Shown here piece after piece: positions 41,239-50,347 of a DNA stretch of 64,000 nucleotides (position 1 is its first letter; each line of letters starts with the position of its first letter). The stretch is taken from positions 172,472 through 236,471 of the forward strand of contig CALVXG010000003.1 in assembly GCA_944368925.1 (NCBI GenBank), in the 5' to 3' direction. Both the position numbers and the translations under genes were made by a program. The stretch is from an uncultured Clostridia bacterium (lineage in GTDB: Bacteria > Bacillota > Clostridia > Christensenellales > Borkfalkiaceae). The notes beneath the pieces are model-generated. The model searched no databases. It worked only from the letters and a program-made list of their open reading frames with translations, and was not told the origin of the DNA.

Positions 41239-43086
41239 TCAGCGTCGGATACGGTCATCAAAATACCTGCACACAATGGTGAGCGGCGCGCCGCTCCAGG
41301 CATGGTTGCGCGTGCCCAAAAGGTAGAAATCTTCCCACAGGGTCGTGTTTTCGTTCACGATCAGCGGATAGTAGCGCGACAGCATGCGCTTGTAAGCGTC
41401 TTCCCTGTAACCCATGCGGCAGAGCGCTTCCAGAACGTACCCTTCCATGTACGTCGTCGCGTTGAACACCGTCACAAGCACCTCGCGGACGCTTGCGAAA
41501 TGTTCCTCTTTCGCCAGTCCCGAAAGCACCGCCATCGCGTTCGCGCGGTCGTCCGTAACCGAACCCGAAGAATACCCTCTCCCCGTCCAGAACGCCTCGT
41601 CAAACCTCTTTTCGATGCTCTCCGCGCGCGCCGTGAGAAATTCCGTAAAACGCCCGTCCCCAAGCTCTTTTCCCATGTACAGCGCAAACCGCAGCGCACT
41701 GTAATACCAGCAGTTTTCCAAGACCTTTCCGTCTATGTTGTAGTTGTGGTCGAACCAGTTCCAGTTCCCCGCACGGTTGACGATAAACCCGTCTTCCCCC
41801 ATCTGCCAAAGTTTCAGATACGCCACCGAAGGCTCCAACGCAAGCCGCAAGATCTCCTTGTCCTTCGTCTTTTCATAGTAATTCGCCAGCATTCCCAGTT
41901 CGCTGATCGCGTTCAGGCTCTGCGCGGGAAGTTCGCTGTAATTGTCGCCCGGCACATTCCCCACAAGCACGTCGCCCTTGCGCAGCGTGAAGAAATCCAC
42001 GATCGCCTTGCGCAGCAATAATTGCGCGCTCTCGCTTAAACACAGGAACACCTGCGGCGCCTGCACCGATACGTCCCCGATCCATTGGCCTCTCTCGCGG
42101 TCGGGACAGTCCATGAAATTCTCCCGCATGCACACTTTCAGCGTGCGTGCACACTTTTGCAAGAGCTTGTTCAAAAGCGCGTCGTCCGTCTCGGGTACGT
42201 TGACGATCGAACAGTCGTACCCGCTCTCCCGATACCCGAGCGCCAGAATTTCCACGCCCTCCGGTACGGTAAAGAGCACTTTTTCGCCGAATATGTAGTT
42301 ATACCCGCTGTACTCCTGCTCGCCTGCCTTGCAGATGTATTCGTACCGCTGCCCGCGGTAGACGCCCGGATCGCCCGGGCCGCCGTTCACATAGTAGCGG
42401 TCGCTCCGTATCCCGATCCGCTCGCCACCCTTCGCACGCACTTTCAGATAGGGCGAAAACTGCATCGCGTACGGCAATTTTACCTCACAATTCTCCCCTT
42501 CGCGCACGTATTCCGCCGCCACATTCTCCCCGAACGCAAACAACGGGATCGGCCGCTTGCAGGGCGTCCCGTAAATTCCTCCCGCGCCTTCCGCCGTCAC
42601 GCGCGCCTTTTTGTACTCCACCGCGTCTTTGTTCGCGTCAAACCCGACGTTGTATCCGCCGTAAAGATAGGCAGGCTGCTCCCCCTCCGGCTCATAATAC
42701 GCCTGCAAAACACCGCATTCCGTGTTTTCATCGCTGTAAATTCCAAGTTCGTCGCACGCAAACACCACGCCCGCATGCGCAAACGCCGTATTGTTCCGTC
42801 CTCCGTTGCCCCAATACCATACGTCGATCAGCAGCGTGTTCTTCCCCGCCTTCGTATGAAGGGTCACTTCGTCGTAGTACCCGTTCCCGGGGCTGCTCTC
42901 CCGATGAAGTCCGCCGTCAAACACGATCAGCTCCCCGTTCAGGTACATGTAGTATTTCGTCTCCGCCGCAATCTGAAGCAGCGCACTCTTCCCCTCACCC
43001 GAAACGGTAAATTCCGTCTTGAACCGCACAAACTGATCTCTCTTCTGCGCTTCCTGCGCCCATATCCACTTACTCTTTTCAAACAT
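41239..43086 (-). CDS. GH78-like (alpha/alpha)6-barrel glycosidase
   Basis: 615 residues from MFEKSKWIWAQEAQKRDQF; the site GGTGGCAGG is right before the ATG. Residues 1-250 are two beta-sandwich parts (KYYMYLNGELIVFDGGLHR, LPYAMQFSPYLKVRAKGGERIGI). The barrel signature DCPDRERGQWIGD lies at 326-338, close to the GH78 consensus. It is shorter than the enzyme at 20247 and lacks its N-terminal Ig domain. Signal peptide absent. The gene stands alone with a promoter at 43191-43219 overlapping an inverted repeat. Expected to release alpha-L-rhamnose, but it belongs to a divergent branch where substrates differ. Confidence 0.8.
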   Translation of the reverse strand: MFEKSKWIWAQEAQKRDQFVRFKTEFTVSGEGKSALLQIAAETKYYMYLNGELIVFDGGLHRESSPGNGYYDEVTLHTKAGKNTLLIDVWYWGNGGRNNTAFAHAGVVFACDELGIYSDENTECGVLQAYYEPEGEQPAYLYGGYNVGFDANKDAVEYKKARVTAEGAGGIYGTPCKRPIPLFAFGENVAAEYVREGENCEVKLPYAMQFSPYLKVRAKGGERIGIRSDRYYVNGGPGDPGVYRGQRYEYICKAGEQEYSGYNYIFGEKVLFTVPEGVEILALGYRESGYDCSIVNVPETDDALLNKLLQKCARTLKVCMRENFMDCPDRERGQWIGDVSVQAPQVFLCLSESAQLLLRKAIVDFFTLRKGDVLVGNVPGDNYSELPAQSLNAISELGMLANYYEKTKDKEILRLALEPSVAYLKLWQMGEDGFIVNRAGNWNWFDHNYNIDGKVLENCWYYSALRFALYMGKELGDGRFTEFLTARAESIEKRFDEAFWTGRGYSSGSVTDDRANAMAVLSGLAKEEHFASVREVLVTVFNATTYMEGYVLEALCRMGYREDAYKRMLSRYYPLIVNENTTLWEDFYLLGTRNHAWSGAPLTIVCRYFDDRIRR

Positions 43087-43190
43087 CCTGCCACCGCTTT
43101 TTTTCGTTTTTTCCGCACGCTTTTCCCTTATCTCCCGCCGCGGGCCGCACGCATTGCGCCCCTCCTGCAATCGCTGCACGGATTTTTCTT

Positions 43191-43229
43191 ATTATAACTT
43201 TTTTTTGTCCGCAAAGCAAATCTTTTGCT
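43191..43229 (-). promoter_or_regulatory. Promoter with inverted repeat, GH78-like gene
   Basis: TTGCTT (43214-43219), 17-bp spacer, TATAAT (43191-43196) on the minus strand. AGCAAA-TCT-TTTGCT (43215-43229) overlaps the -35 and may be an operator. Confidence 0.55.
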
Positions 43230-43313
43230 CGTTTTTTTCAATAAACGCCCGTTCTTCGCAAAATTGTACGGTTTTTTTGCAATCCTTTGCGATACCGCGC
43301 GGCTTTATATGCC

Positions 43314-43345
43314 ATGCGCCCGACGGGAATTCCCGTCGGGCGCAT
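43314..43345. terminator. Hairpin between the permease chimera and the GH78-like gene's promoter
   Basis: Perfect 15-bp stem (43314-43328, 43331-43345) 26 bp after the stop of the leftward permease gene. The plus strand has CTTGTTTTTT after it; the minus strand has no T-run. Confidence 0.55.
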
Positions 43346-43370
43346 CTTGTTTTTTCGTTTTACGGATTTA

Positions 43371-44714
43371 TCAGCCTTTGCTTTCTTCGGTATAACCGAT
43401 CTCCTCCAGATACTGGCGCATAGACCATTTTTCACCCGACGTATCCAGCTTTGCGTTGCGGACACATTCGCTGAATTTCCGCAGGAAAGCCTCTTTCTCC
43501 TGCGGGCAGTCGGGATAATAAAAATCATAATGATCCGCCAACAGCATGAAAGGCGTCGCTTTTACCCCTTCCAGGCGCATAAAAAGTTCTTGCTTCCTCT
43601 TTTTCGGCAAGTCGCGGGCAAGTATGTCCCGCTCCGCCTTTCCGATGATCCCGACGCATTTTTCCAGCATCTCTTTCGGGTTCGTTTCCGCGGCCGCATG
43701 CGTTCCGCGCGTAATAAACGTGACTTCCGTCCCCGTCTGCTCCAGCCTGCGGTAATTTTCATGGAACAAAGCCATCATTTCCCGCACCGCGTCCGCGCCG
43801 TCCGCATAATAAATGTCCGTGTACTCCTTAAGCAGCGCTTCCGCGGACAAACTGCTGTCCCACATCAGCTTCCTGTAAGCAAGCGCATTGTTACACAATA
43901 TAAACAGAATCAACGGCGGCAGCATGGATATTCCGCACGCCGCATACAAAAGATCGCTGCGGCCGCTGTACATCATGTCCACCCCGAATTGATAGATACC
44001 TACCGCAAGCGTCGGCATCTCCGGCAAATAGATCAGCGCCGTCGCGTACGAGTTCCAGTCGGTGATCCACAGCATCAGAAACAACGCCCCGAACATCGTA
44101 AGCGTCTGCGGAAACATCACCTTGTAATAGATCTGCCAGTCATTCGCCCCGTCGATCTGCGCCGCCTCCGCATAGCTCCACGACATGTTCTTGAAAAATG
44201 CGTAAAAATACATATAGTAGATGGAAAAACCGTTCAGCGAAGTCAGGATCATCAGCCGCGAATTCAGAAAATTCAGCTCGTACAACAGCTTGTACATCGC
44301 CGACTGCGTCCCGTAAATGGGCAGCGTGATCACCACCAGCACTATGAAATAAACGCTCCCCGCTCCGAAAAATTTGTACTTCGACGTCACATAGGCAAGC
44401 TGCGAAGTCACAAAAATGCACAGCAGCGGCCCGAGAAACGAGAAATACATGCTGTTGAAGATCATCTCCAAAAAGCTGCTGTCATTCGCGTTCAGCGTGG
44501 TAAATACTTCGTAATAATGCTCAAAATGCACCGCACTCAGCCCGAACGGACTCTTCGCTATCGCATTGTAGTCCCGAAGCCCCGAATAAAAACACCAGAA
44601 CACCAGATACAGATAACTGAATGCCACCGCACAAAATATCACAAATACGATCGCTCGCACGATCTGCTCGGCAGGCGTCTTCTTGATCAGTTTATGTCTT
44701 TGAATCTTAAACAT
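43371..44714 (-). CDS. MalG-like permease fused to the C-terminal part of a DUF4838-like protein
   Basis: 447 residues. Residues 1-275 are a MalG-type permease with six hydrophobic segments and the EAA loop SWSYAEAAQIDGANDWQIYYKVMFPQ (178-203). A normal permease would end within about 15 residues after ISMLPPLILFILCNN with a GxxKG tail. Instead, from about residue 277 the chain continues LAYRKLMWDSSLSAEALLKEYTDIYYADGADAVREM, the wording of the C-terminal region of DUF4838 proteins (KLMWD...YYG.A), for another 170 helical residues. Those proteins are much larger and normally separate. It reads as an in-frame junction between neighbouring permease and DUF4838 genes. The permease may still work with its MalF partner at 44716, which stops one base before the start. 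Confidence 0.75.
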   Translation of the reverse strand: MFKIQRHKLIKKTPAEQIVRAIVFVIFCAVAFSYLYLVFWCFYSGLRDYNAIAKSPFGLSAVHFEHYYEVFTTLNANDSSFLEMIFNSMYFSFLGPLLCIFVTSQLAYVTSKYKFFGAGSVYFIVLVVITLPIYGTQSAMYKLLYELNFLNSRLMILTSLNGFSIYYMYFYAFFKNMSWSYAEAAQIDGANDWQIYYKVMFPQTLTMFGALFLMLWITDWNSYATALIYLPEMPTLAVGIYQFGVDMMYSGRSDLLYAACGISMLPPLILFILCNNALAYRKLMWDSSLSAEALLKEYTDIYYADGADAVREMMALFHENYRRLEQTGTEVTFITRGTHAAAETNPKEMLEKCVGIIGKAERDILARDLPKKRKQELFMRLEGVKATPFMLLADHYDFYYPDCPQEKEAFLRKFSECVRNAKLDTSGEKWSMRQYLEEIGYTEESKG

Positions 44715-44715
44715 A

Positions 44716-45678
44716 TCAGTACTGCACCTCTTCTACCCTGCTGTTGAGGAACTTCCTGCATACGATCGCGATCGCACACGATATGATCGTCAGCATCAGC
44801 CCCAGCGCCGATACACGGTAAATCGTGTTCGTCGCATACGGATTCGTCGCCTCGTATATGCGCATATACATCCAGTTGGACAGGGTCTGCGTCCCGTAAT
44901 CCCCTTTCGTAAGCAGGAATACGTTCCCCGTCGCCCCGAAAATCGCCGCAAAATTCGTCGTCAGCAACAAAACCAACGTCGGCCAGACCATCGGCAGCAC
45001 GATCTGAAACATCTCCCGCAGCCAGCTCGCTCCGTCCAGCACCCCCGATTCGATCACCGATTCGGGAATCCTCGAAAACGATCCGCCCCACAAGATGATG
45101 TTCGCAGGAAAGGACAGCCAGATTATGTTCAGCATGATCATCTTGTTGGCAAAATCCGAGTCCACCAATGGCGACGCAAGATCATAATCCAGTTTGTACA
45201 ACCTCTCCAGAAGATCGGGGAAGAAACTGGACGACGACATCAGCGCCGTATAAAAATAACTCACGACCACCCCCGAGATGATGGACGGCAAATAAAAGAT
45301 AACACGGAATGCCTTGTAACCCAGTATCTTTTTATAAATAAAATAGGATACGAACAGGCCGACCACAAACATGATGATCTGTACGCAGAAGGTCTTCAGC
45401 GTGTTCCCCAACGCAAATCCGAGATCGTCGCTCAGATTCTCGGAGCCGTGTATGAAACGGTCGATCACCCATTCAAAATTCTCCAGGCCTACAAAAATGA
45501 TCTGGCCCTTCTCCGGACGCTGGAATGCCATGAATACCGAACTGATATTGACATACACATAAAAGAGCAAAAACTGTACGACCGGTATTATAACAAATGA
45601 CAGAATAAATAACAATCGCATCCAGCGTATCTTTTTGTTTTTCAGCGACACTTTCGTGTTCGTTTCGGTTTTTTCCAT
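44716..45678 (-). CDS. Sugar ABC transporter permease, MalF-like
   Basis: 320 residues from MEKTETNTKVSLKNKK, with AAAGG seven bases upstream; an in-frame start ten codons earlier is weaker. LLFILSFVIIPVVQFLLFYVYVN is the first membrane segment, VIFYLPSIISGVVVSYFYTAL follows, and the EAA loop reads IPESVIESGVLDGASWLREMFQIVLPMVWPT. It lies 58 bp after the repeat lipoprotein gene, which takes the place a solute-binding protein would have. Confidence 0.92.
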   Translation of the reverse strand: MEKTETNTKVSLKNKKIRWMRLLFILSFVIIPVVQFLLFYVYVNISSVFMAFQRPEKGQIIFVGLENFEWVIDRFIHGSENLSDDLGFALGNTLKTFCVQIIMFVVGLFVSYFIYKKILGYKAFRVIFYLPSIISGVVVSYFYTALMSSSSFFPDLLERLYKLDYDLASPLVDSDFANKMIMLNIIWLSFPANIILWGGSFSRIPESVIESGVLDGASWLREMFQIVLPMVWPTLVLLLTTNFAAIFGATGNVFLLTKGDYGTQTLSNWMYMRIYEATNPYATNTIYRVSALGLMLTIISCAIAIVCRKFLNSRVEEVQY

Positions 45679-45736
45679 ATTGCAACCTTTCTCTTTTTTA
45701 TCAAACAATATTTACTGCAATGCCTTTCACTGCACA

Positions 45737-48370
45737 CTATGCAACGACGGGCGTTATCTGCACTTTGAACCCGTCGGGCGCCGCTCCGCCTGCCGCAAAA
45801 TGCCCTGCATAGAGCGTGGCCAGCACCAGGTCTCCGCCCGCCGTAAGATCCGCGCGGATGGTCAGCACCTGGTTCGCCGCCGTCGGCGTGCCGCCTGCGG
45901 GCGCGTAGTTGAAGCTGATCCCCTGCCCGTCTTTCGCCGACAGGACAATGTCCACGGCCGTATATCCCTGTGCCATCGCCTGCAATGCCTCTTTCGCGAT
46001 CCATACGCGGTAATCTCCCGCTTTCGCAAGGTCGATCCCCGTGATCGTCCACGTCTTCGTGCTCTCGTCGTACGTCGTCTCCGTTCCCGTCACGATCACC
46101 TGCGTCGCCGCATCTTCCGTCACGGCTTCTTCAAACGCTATGCTCACGCCGAACGAATTCAGCTCCGTTCCCTGCGCCAGCGCCCCGTACTGTACGTACA
46201 CGTACAACCCGTTCGCCGTTATGTAATCACAAAGCGCTCCGTTTTCGTCCGTCAGTCTTACCGTGAATTCCGTAAACGACGTAAATCCGTTCGCCGTTCC
46301 GTTGTTCCCGCTCTGCGGATCCAGTCCGTCCACCCACCAGGTGAACGCGCGCCCCGCCGCGTCGGGACTTCCGAACCGATAGATCGCCACGCCGTAACCC
46401 TGCGCCACGAGCGCATCGATCGTCGCGCGGTCGATCGCCACCGCATACGTGCTGCCCGGCGCCACGCCGATCACGTATCCGAATCCTTCTCTCTGTTCCA
46501 CGGGCTGCGCCGTTCCGTCGCCGCCCACTACATACGCCGATACGATCGGCGCTTCCGTCACGCTCTTGCCGCAGTATTCGCACACACCGTCCACAAACTT
46601 GTGCGCCGTCGCCACCGCGGGAACCGTATTCAGAACTTCCGTCTTTCCGCTGTATTTGCACATACCCTGCGTATATCCTTCGGATATGCACGTCGGCGGC
46701 ACCGTTTCAAGCTCCGTCAGTTCGTGCGCCTGCTCTATCTTCATTTTGAACCCGTCGGGCGCCGCTCCGCCCGCCGTGAAATGACTCATGTACAGCGTCA
46801 GCAGCGAAAGATCTCCGTCCGCGGGAACCTCAACCGTAAACGTCACGGACTGGTTGGCCGCGGTTGCCGTACCCTCCGCGGGTGCATAGTTGAAGCCGAT
46901 CCCCTGGCCCTCTTTCGCCCAAAGAGAAATGCTCACCGCCGTATGATCGCCCGCCGCATTCTTCCACGCCGCTTCCGCGATCCACAGACGATAATCGCCT
47001 ACTTCGGTCGGATCGATGCCCGTCACCGTCCACGTCTTCGTGCTTTCATCGTATGCCGTCTGCGCACCCATCACGCCGACCAGCGTCGCAGGATCCGCTT
47101 CGTCTGCCGTCTTGCCGAACGCAAGGCGGATCGCAAACCTGTCCGCATCCCGGTCAAACGCATGGAACGCCACCAGAAGATTCAACCCGTCTTTCGCATC
47201 GATATATTCGCAGAGACTGCCGTCCTCTTCCGTAAGATAAATGTCAAACTCTCCGCCGCTTCCGAACCCGTACGTCGTATTCATGCTGTTGATCGCATTA
47301 TCCAACGCACCTTTGTATCCGAAACTGAACGCACGCGGCACAGAATCCGGATTCCCCAGATTCGCCGTGATCCTGCCGTAACCCTGCGCCACGAGCGCGT
47401 CGATCGTCGCACGGTCAATGTTCAGCTGGTAAATGTTCCCGCCGCCCGCAGGATCCGCATACACCACGTAACCGTACTTCGCATCCTGCTTGACCAGCTG
47501 CGCCGTTCCGTCTCCCGTCAGGTTCGCGTTCAGTATGTTCGCTTCCGTCACGTACGCACCGCAGCTTTCACACTTGCCGTCCGCTCCGAACGTGTGCGCC
47601 GTACGCGCCTGCGTTACGCTCACTTCCTGCACATGGCAGCGCGAACACTCTTCGATCACGTACGCCGCATGTTCACAAGTCGCCGTCTCTTCCTCTTCCG
47701 CTACCGCAAAATCATGCCCCAATGCTTCCGTCACCGTGTCGCGGTAAGTCTCGCCGCATACGCTGCATACATGCTCCGTATACCCGCCTTCCGTGCAGGT
47801 CGGTTCCACTACCACGTCCTTCCCCGCTTCCGCACTGTGCCCGAGCGCAGGTACATATGTATCTTCATACGTCGTATTGCACTTCTCGCAGGTATGACGC
47901 GTATATCCGCGCTCCGTACACGTCGGTGCCACCACTACGTCTTCCCCCGCTTTGGGCGTATGCCCCTCCGCAGGCGTATACTCCGTATCCGTCGCATCAC
48001 AGCGCGAACACTTGTATTCCGTCTTGCCGGGCTGCGTGCAGGTCGCCGCCACTTCGCTCACTTTCTGGAAATCATGGCCCAATGCCGCCACAATGTCCAC
48101 TTTCTGCGTATATCCGCATTCACACGTCTGCAGCGTGTATCCCGTTTCCGTACAGGTCGGATCCGTCTTCACGCTCGATATAAAATTATGATCCGTCGTC
48201 GCGGGCAAAATTTCCCCGCATTTGATACATTCACGGTCGTGACATGTATAATTATCCGCATATTCATGTTCGCAGACCGTCTCTTCCTTCTGTTCACCGC
48301 ATGCCGTAAAGGCAAAACAGAGGCCCATCAACGCCAAGAATGAACACAGTACCGTCAACCACCTTTTCAT
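45737..48370 (-). CDS. Repeat lipoprotein with CxxC repeats and tandem beta domains
   Basis: 877 residues. Signal MKRWLTVLCSFLALMGLCFAFTAC, Cys at 24. Residues 30-265 consist of about five repeats of 40-48 residues, each with a PTCTExGYTxxTCxxC core followed by a GH motif (ALGHDF, EGHTPK, ALGHSA), a repeat type common in Clostridia surface proteins. Residues 275-520 and 595-877 are a tandem pair with shared wording: IDRATIDALVAQGYG, YDESTKTWTVTGIDPTEVGDYRLWIA and SFNYAPAEGT, then a GGAAPDGFKMKIE end; a short CxxC repeat links them. No SBP family 1 signature is present. I cannot name its ligand; position between the aldolase and permease genes suggests glycan binding. Confidence 0.78.
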   Translation of the reverse strand: MKRWLTVLCSFLALMGLCFAFTACGEQKEETVCEHEYADNYTCHDRECIKCGEILPATTDHNFISSVKTDPTCTETGYTLQTCECGYTQKVDIVAALGHDFQKVSEVAATCTQPGKTEYKCSRCDATDTEYTPAEGHTPKAGEDVVVAPTCTERGYTRHTCEKCNTTYEDTYVPALGHSAEAGKDVVVEPTCTEGGYTEHVCSVCGETYRDTVTEALGHDFAVAEEEETATCEHAAYVIEECSRCHVQEVSVTQARTAHTFGADGKCESCGAYVTEANILNANLTGDGTAQLVKQDAKYGYVVYADPAGGGNIYQLNIDRATIDALVAQGYGRITANLGNPDSVPRAFSFGYKGALDNAINSMNTTYGFGSGGEFDIYLTEEDGSLCEYIDAKDGLNLLVAFHAFDRDADRFAIRLAFGKTADEADPATLVGVMGAQTAYDESTKTWTVTGIDPTEVGDYRLWIAEAAWKNAAGDHTAVSISLWAKEGQGIGFNYAPAEGTATAANQSVTFTVEVPADGDLSLLTLYMSHFTAGGAAPDGFKMKIEQAHELTELETVPPTCISEGYTQGMCKYSGKTEVLNTVPAVATAHKFVDGVCEYCGKSVTEAPIVSAYVVGGDGTAQPVEQREGFGYVIGVAPGSTYAVAIDRATIDALVAQGYGVAIYRFGSPDAAGRAFTWWVDGLDPQSGNNGTANGFTSFTEFTVRLTDENGALCDYITANGLYVYVQYGALAQGTELNSFGVSIAFEEAVTEDAATQVIVTGTETTYDESTKTWTITGIDLAKAGDYRVWIAKEALQAMAQGYTAVDIVLSAKDGQGISFNYAPAGGTPTAANQVLTIRADLTAGGDLVLATLYAGHFAAGGAAPDGFKVQITPVVA

Positions 48371-48397
48371 TCCGCTTTCCTCCCGATTTTTTCTGAT

Positions 48398-49261
48398 CTA
48401 TTCCGCCGCGGATGCCTTGTGCGCAAACACGCGGATCGCCTTCTTTACGTCTTCCTTCATTGCCTCCATTGCCGCATATTCCACGTCGTGCAAATAGTTC
48501 GTACGCCCCGACTCGATCTCACGCCGCGCCGCTTCGTATCCCGCTTTCGACATATAAGAATAATAGTTGATCTTGCGGATCCCCGCTTCGATCGCCTTCG
48601 TGAACCCTTCCGCGCTCACGCCGCTCCCGCCGTGCATGACCAAAGGCAACCCCGTCGCCTCCGCACAGCGCTTCACGACGTCGAAATTCAGCACGGGCGC
48701 CGCTTTGTAAAACCCGTGGCTCGTGCCGAACGCCACCGCCAGCGCGTCGATGCCCGTCTTTGCCGCAAATTCCGCCGCTTCGTCCGCACGCGTATAGAAT
48801 GCCGAGGCATCCGCCGTATCCGTCTGCACTTCGCCGCCTTCGCCCGTCGCCAGTCTGCCGAGCTCCGCTTCCACGTCCGTTCCCATCGCATGCGCGATCT
48901 CCGTGATCTCCTTCGTCACCCGCAGATTCTCCGCATACGGCAGCGCCGACGCGTCGATCATCACCGACGTGAACCCGATGCGCAGCGCGCGGCAGATCAT
49001 CTTCTGCGTCACGCCGTGATCCAGGTGCACGCACACCGGAACGAGCGCATTCTTCGCCGCCGCAAGCATCGCCGGCCCGACATAGGAAATATCGTTGTAC
49101 ACGTTGTGCACCTCGGCGTGCGCGATGATCACCGGCTCGTTCAGTTCCTCCGCCGCGCCGATCACCGCCTGCAAACTGTCAAACCCCGTCGCGTTGAACA
49201 TCCCGACCGCCTTTTTCTCCTGCTCCGCTATCGCAAGGATCTCTTTAAGACCTGCCAACAT
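48398..49261 (-). CDS. Class II aldolase (fructose/tagatose-bisphosphate type)
   Basis: 287 residues. Zn-dependent class II features in order: AVGMFNATGFDSLQAVIGAAEE, PVCVHLDHGVTQKMICRALRIGFTSVMIDASALPYAEN (HLDHG holds Zn-binding His and the catalytic Asp), DVEAELGRLATGEGG, and VMHGGSGVSAEGFTKAIEAGIRKINYYS for phosphate binding. The length fits KbaY/GatY and FbaA-like enzymes. It cleaves a ketohexose bisphosphate into dihydroxyacetone phosphate and glyceraldehyde-3-phosphate. Being next to a PfkB kinase and an amino-sugar deaminase favours tagatose-1,6-bisphosphate, but I cannot exclude fructose-1,6-bisphosphate. Confidence 0.88.
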   Translation of the reverse strand: MLAGLKEILAIAEQEKKAVGMFNATGFDSLQAVIGAAEELNEPVIIAHAEVHNVYNDISYVGPAMLAAAKNALVPVCVHLDHGVTQKMICRALRIGFTSVMIDASALPYAENLRVTKEITEIAHAMGTDVEAELGRLATGEGGEVQTDTADASAFYTRADEAAEFAAKTGIDALAVAFGTSHGFYKAAPVLNFDVVKRCAEATGLPLVMHGGSGVSAEGFTKAIEAGIRKINYYSYMSKAGYEAARREIESGRTNYLHDVEYAAMEAMKEDVKKAIRVFAHKASAAE

Positions 49262-49303
49262 TTTTCTCTTACCTCTCCGTATTTCCGCGCTTTTACGGCC
49301 CGC

Positions 49304-50317
49304 TTACCGCGCCGTGCGCCGCCTTTTGAATTTTGTTTCGAGCGCGAGCGTTTCTTTTATGCTCCGCGCCCCGCCGATCGAATCCGCCGCGCTCAGGTTG
49401 CACGCCGCCGTACACGACGCCAGCCGCAGCCCTTCCTCCGCGTTCATCCCGAACAGGAAGGAATAAAGCATTCCCGCGCAGAACGCGTCTCCCGCGCCGA
49501 CCGCCCCGACTATGTAATCTTTCGGAAGCTCCAAAGACGGCACCACCGTGAAATTCCCGTCCGCATCCAGCGAACACCCGAGCTCCGGACAATGCACCGT
49601 CACCGTGTTCTTTACGCCCGCTTCGCGCAGAAAACAGCATACCGTCTTCAGGTTTTCCGTCAAAAGCCTGTCTCCTTCCCGCAGCGGGATCCCCGCGATC
49701 CTGCCCGCTTCGATCTCGTTGACCACGATGTAATCGCAATAGCGCAGCGCGGGCATCACGACTTCTCTGAACCGCTCGCCCTCCGCGCTCACCACGTCGA
49801 CGGACGTCTTTATCCCGCGCGCCTGCACGTGCGCGAGCAGCCGCGCCATCTTCGTCCCGTACTCTTCGTCGGGCGCGTCCAGAGCGCCCAAAAGGAGCAG
49901 ATACCCGATATGAAAAATTTCACAGTCGAGCGTGTCCACCCCCACGTCCTCTTCACAGAACGCATCGTTCGCCGCCTCCGCACAAAAGATCGTCCTCTCG
50001 CCGTTCGGCAGCGTCATCACGTCCGAAAAAGAGGTCGGCAGATGCGCGTCTTCCGTCAGCCTCTCCGTCCCGATCCCGTACTTTTCAAAGACCGAACGCA
50101 TGTACCTTCCGTTTTCGTCCCTGCCGATGCGCGTCGCCGCGCTTACGTCGATCCCCTGCGGATCCAGACATTTCAGCGTGATCCCCGTGTTCGGCACCGC
50201 TCCGCCGACTCCCGGGATCACGCTGCCGATCTTGCTCAGCATCCCCTTTCGCGGGTACTCGTCGATCCGCTTGATGATGTCGACAAGACTGTTCCCCGCT
50301 ATCGTGATCTTTTTCAT
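49304..50317 (-). CDS. PfkB family sugar (phosphate) kinase
   Basis: 337 residues. N-terminal GNSLVDIIKRIDEYPRKGMLSKIGSVIPGVGGAVPNTGITL matches the first PfkB signature region, with the GG pair. The second signature, IVGAVGAGDAFCAGMLYSF, has the catalytic Asp. It is longer than the kinase at 19031, from which it differs greatly. In the operon it precedes the aldolase by 42 bp and follows the NagB-like gene by 30 bp. The expected step is phosphorylation of a ketohexose or ketohexose phosphate to the aldolase substrate. Confidence 0.88.
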   Translation of the reverse strand: MKKITIAGNSLVDIIKRIDEYPRKGMLSKIGSVIPGVGGAVPNTGITLKCLDPQGIDVSAATRIGRDENGRYMRSVFEKYGIGTERLTEDAHLPTSFSDVMTLPNGERTIFCAEAANDAFCEEDVGVDTLDCEIFHIGYLLLLGALDAPDEEYGTKMARLLAHVQARGIKTSVDVVSAEGERFREVVMPALRYCDYIVVNEIEAGRIAGIPLREGDRLLTENLKTVCCFLREAGVKNTVTVHCPELGCSLDADGNFTVVPSLELPKDYIVGAVGAGDAFCAGMLYSFLFGMNAEEGLRLASCTAACNLSAADSIGGARSIKETLALETKFKRRRTAR

Positions 50318-50347
50318 GCTCTCACCGCCGCGCCTGCCTTATCGCCT

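Noticed and set aside
43371-44714. Insertion sequence as the cause of the permease fusion
   Set aside because: No transposase, inverted repeats or target duplication around the junction near 43885; the DNA composition does not change there.
45635-48343. Long rightward open frame of 902 codons opposite the repeat lipoprotein
   Set aside because: The minus strand has a clear signal peptide, lipobox and internal repeats; the plus-strand translation is Arg/His-rich and without domain features, a shadow of biased codon use.
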